Source of the DNA: Oscillospiraceae bacterium
Lineage (GTDB): Bacteria > Bacillota > Clostridia > Oscillospirales > Ruminococcaceae
Length of the DNA: 7,451 nt
Assembly (NCBI GenBank): GCA_022511485.1
Contig: JAFLUJ010000084.1
Coordinates: 1 to 7,451 of the forward strand
Direction: 5' to 3'
The notes under the pieces were generated by a model, which had not been told where the DNA came from, did not search any database, and saw nothing but the letters and a program-made list of their open reading frames with translations. The position numbers were made by a program, and so were the translations under genes. Below, piece by piece: positions 5,418-7,451 of the stretch (position 1 is the first letter of the stretch; the number at the start of each line of letters is the position of its first letter).

Positions 5418-6686
5418 TTATTTAAGATCCGAAAATTTATTCATAACAAGACCTGTTATAAGCTTGGGATAAAAATACGTCGATTTCTGAGGCATTTTTT
5501 CCGAAGCCAGAGCAACGTCCCTGATTTCCGAAACCTTTGTAGGATTCAGTATAAACGAGCAGTCCGCTCCATCAATATCTACCGCCTCCAGAGCTTCCTG
5601 TCTGGAACGTGTATATGTGAGATTTTTCTGATTGGCCATATTTTCCTTGTCAATACCGAAGATACGCTCCAGTACAAGACTGTGGAGAACTGAAACATCA
5701 AGTCCGCAGTAAGCGTCGGACATATCTGGCAGAAGCCTCTTTACCGCACCTTCGTCCTTTAGTGTCATCACATAGCATTTTCCTGAACCGATGTACATTG
5801 CAAAGGCTTTTTTGCCATCCTTGTATTTTTCATTAAGAGCAGCCTGCATACGCTCCTCTCCCGGAGCTTCTGCAATATCAAAGTACTGCCTGCACTCTTC
5901 AATTATTTTGCTGCCGTCGAAATTTTCCAGACCCTTTACAATTCTATGCGTGGGGAAAACAACTAATCCCGGATTTTCCATATTTACCAGCATCATAGCA
6001 ATGTAACCGCTGTTTCCTGCATGGACTTCCTTGTGAAATCTAAGAGCAGTTTCATATCTGTGATGTCCGTCAGCGATGTAAAGCTTTTTAGCTTTAAAGG
6101 CTTCCGACACCTTTTCAATTACATTTTTATCGGAAACACACCACATCCTGTGGATAGTTCCGTCCGGGTCAGTCACCGACATATCCGGAGCACCCTTCGA
6201 GCATCCGTCGATAAGACTGTAGACCGAACCGTCCTCATCCATATAAAGAGAATATATCTGACTGAAATTACAGAAGGTCTCACTCATAAGATTGAAACGA
6301 TCTTCTTTAGCCTTGGAGAGCGTTTCCTCATGCGGAAGAACTACTCCCTCTGAAAAATCGGACAATCCGACTAAGGAAACAAATCCTTTCAGACTGTTTT
6401 TCTCTCCGTTAGCAGTAAAAGCCATTTCATATACATAAATGCTTTCCTCGTCGTCACAAGCAAGGATATTTTTATCCAGCCATTCTTTGAGGGTACTTCC
6501 TGCCTCCCGATAGCGTTCCTCTCCGCCTGCGGGAAGTTCCAGACGTATGATGTTGTAGGGATTTTCCTTAACATAGTTCTCTCTCTGAGCCTCGGAAATA
6601 ATATCATAGGGAGGACAAACCAAAGTATTAAGATCACCGCCCGCAGAAGTATACCTCATGCCCTTGAAAGCCTTTATTTCAGCCAT
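5418..6686 (-). CDS. DUF1015 family protein
   Basis: This 422-residue soluble protein is a full-length DUF1015 family member. Characteristic blocks are present in order: VCPPYDII (23-30), NIIRLELP (45-52), LPHEETLSKAKEDR (117-130), IADGHHRYETAL (204-215), PTHRIV (245-250), LDVSVLHSLVLE (329-340) and MPQKSTYFYPKL (398-409). The function is not established; I recall members near serine biosynthesis genes in some anaerobes, but no ser genes are seen here. The DGHHRY block resembles the active-site loop of ParB/sulfiredoxin-fold proteins, including ParB-like serine kinases, so nucleotide binding or phosphotransfer is possible. That is inference. The ATG at 6686 is the first possible start, because TAG lies two codons upstream. 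Its ribosome site is not ideal: AGGGGG is about 13 nt away. The gene sits 40 nt after secA and 15 nt before the epimerase, probably in one transcript. Confidence 0.88.
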   Translation of the reverse strand: MAEIKAFKGMRYTSAGGDLNTLVCPPYDIISEAQRENYVKENPYNIIRLELPAGGEERYREAGSTLKEWLDKNILACDDEESIYVYEMAFTANGEKNSLKGFVSLVGLSDFSEGVVLPHEETLSKAKEDRFNLMSETFCNFSQIYSLYMDEDGSVYSLIDGCSKGAPDMSVTDPDGTIHRMWCVSDKNVIEKVSEAFKAKKLYIADGHHRYETALRFHKEVHAGNSGYIAMMLVNMENPGLVVFPTHRIVKGLENFDGSKIIEECRQYFDIAEAPGEERMQAALNEKYKDGKKAFAMYIGSGKCYVMTLKDEGAVKRLLPDMSDAYCGLDVSVLHSLVLERIFGIDKENMANQKNLTYTRSRQEALEAVDIDGADCSFILNPTKVSEIRDVALASEKMPQKSTYFYPKLITGLVMNKFSDLK

Positions 6687-6705
6687 TTTCTAAATCATGC
6701 CCCCT

Positions 6706-6721
6706 AAGGAGCACTCTCCTT
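6706..6721 (-). promoter_or_regulatory. Small hairpin in the secA-DUF1015 gap
   Basis: A perfect 6-bp stem with a 4-nt loop (AAGGAG-AGTG-CTCCTT on the minus strand) lies between the secA stop and the DUF1015 start. It sequesters a strong Shine-Dalgarno-like AAGGAG, leaving the downstream AGGGGG as the likely ribosome site. No U-run follows, so it is not a terminator. It may be a minor translational or mRNA-end element. Confidence 0.35.
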
Positions 6722-6726
6722 TCGCA

Positions 6727-7451
6727 CTATTTCAGATCCATACCGCAGCACTTTTTGTACTTTTTGCCACTTCCGCAGGGACATGGATCGTTTCTGCCGA
6801 CCTTTGCCCCGGCTTTCTTAGGAGTGGATGACAGCGAACCGTCTCCGCCTGTATCCATGGGCTTCATTACCCGTTCACGCTGGGGAGCAGCCTGATTCTG
6901 CTGAACCTGTATGGTAAACAGTAAGCGTATCGTTTCCTCACGTATGGATTCAACCATAGCGTCAAACATTTCAAAGCCTTCAAAACGGTATTCAACAACA
7001 GGATTCTTCTGACCGTAGGAACGCAGACCGATACCGCGTTTCAATTCTTCCATATCGTCAATATGAGCCATCCATTTTATATCGACGATCTTCAGCAGGA
7101 TAACACGCTCCAGTTCACGGAGAACCTCCGAACCAATACGATCTTCCTTCTGTTTATAAAAGTCAAGAGCCCTGCTTACAAGCTTGTCAATAATATCCTG
7201 CTTTGAGGTTTTTTCCAGCTCCTCTGTTGTGAAACGGAAGTCCTCATTTACCGTAAACAGACCCATAAACCTGTCACGGAGACCTGCAAGATTCCAGTCG
7301 TCCTTAACACCATCATCAAGCAGATACTGATTTACTGTCTCAGAGATCATATCCTGTATCATTTTAAGGATATAATCATGAATATCCTCACCGTCAAGAA
7401 CCTTGGCTCTCTGGCTGTATATGATCTGTCTCTGGGCAGACATAACATCAT
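6727..7451 (-). CDS. secA: Protein translocase ATPase SecA, C-terminal part (5' end outside window)
   Basis: SecA is the ATPase that drives unfolded secretory proteins through SecYEG at the membrane. About 240 residues are visible and the frame is open to the right edge. The Met encoded at 7443-7441 is internal: the text DVMSAQRQIIYSQR matches the conserved YDDVxNxQR-x-IYxxR segment of the helical scaffold domain. The helical wing and scaffold follow, with LLKIVDIKWMAHIDDMEELKRGIGLRSYGQKNPVVEY and GFEMFDAMVESIREETIRLLFTIQV in the usual places. After a variable linker rich in Gln, Pro and Ser comes the terminal zinc-binding SEC-C motif (RNDPCPCGSGKKYKKCCG), which typically contacts SecB, lipid or ribosome. 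Cys-X-Cys and Cys-Cys ligands are intact and the protein ends normally with TAG. It is followed by DUF1015 40 nt downstream, not by prfB as in many Bacillus-type genomes. Confidence 0.96.
   Translation of the reverse strand, partial: DVMSAQRQIIYSQRAKVLDGEDIHDYILKMIQDMISETVNQYLLDDGVKDDWNLAGLRDRFMGLFTVNEDFRFTTEELEKTSKQDIIDKLVSRALDFYKQKEDRIGSEVLRELERVILLKIVDIKWMAHIDDMEELKRGIGLRSYGQKNPVVEYRFEGFEMFDAMVESIREETIRLLFTIQVQQNQAAPQRERVMKPMDTGGDGSLSSTPKKAGAKVGRNDPCPCGSGKKYKKCCGMDLK

Noticed and set aside
5076..5693. Plus-strand frame of 205 codons across the epimerase and DUF1015 genes
   Set aside because: It overlaps two well-supported minus-strand genes in antisense and its translation resembles no family I know.
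1..7451. CRISPR array, tRNA/rRNA genes, insertion sequence or phage attachment site
   Set aside because: I saw no regularly spaced direct repeats, no tRNA cloverleaf or rRNA sequence, no transposase or integrase motifs and no terminal repeats.

Overview
The window looks like a stretch of chromosome from a low-to-moderate GC Firmicute, most likely a Ruminococcus-type member of the Clostridia. The main pointer is the cellobiose 2-epimerase-like protein, which matches my memory of the Ruminococcus albus enzyme along its whole length. Purine-rich Shine-Dalgarno sequences and frequent TTG/GTG starts agree with this. The organism assignment is recalled, not searched.

Layout, left to right. Positions 2-676 (+) hold the C-terminal part of a PfkB/ribokinase-family sugar kinase, cut by the left edge. 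Positions 677-849 are a non-coding gap with small foldable elements and a good rho-independent terminator, which separates this gene from everything else. All remaining genes are on the minus strand, so transcription there runs right to left. In transcription order these are the C-terminal part of secA (cut by the right edge), a DUF1015 protein, a cellobiose 2-epimerase-like sugar epimerase, a small ComFB-like protein, a DUF1538 membrane protein, a PII-like protein with two tandem PII-like halves, and an AT-rich DUF4291 gene.

The genes fall into two or three groups. secA, DUF1015 and the epimerase are tightly spaced (40 and 15 nt gaps) and may share a transcript, although their functions do not obviously connect. 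ComFB-like, DUF1538 and PII-like form the most interesting group. The DUF1538 stop and PII-like start overlap by 4 nt (ATGA), so those two proteins are probably translated in a coupled way and may act together as a membrane transporter or channel and its nucleotide-sensing regulator. The ComFB-like protein, from a family with reported second-messenger-binding members, could add another signal input. A 9-bp inverted repeat lies between comFB-like and DUF1538 and may set their relative expression. DUF4291 is codirectional but looks compositionally foreign and may be a passenger.

The candidate for a poorly described system is therefore the ComFB-like / DUF1538 / double-PII-like cassette at about 1510-4152. 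The family assignments are from motif reading; the joint function is inference.
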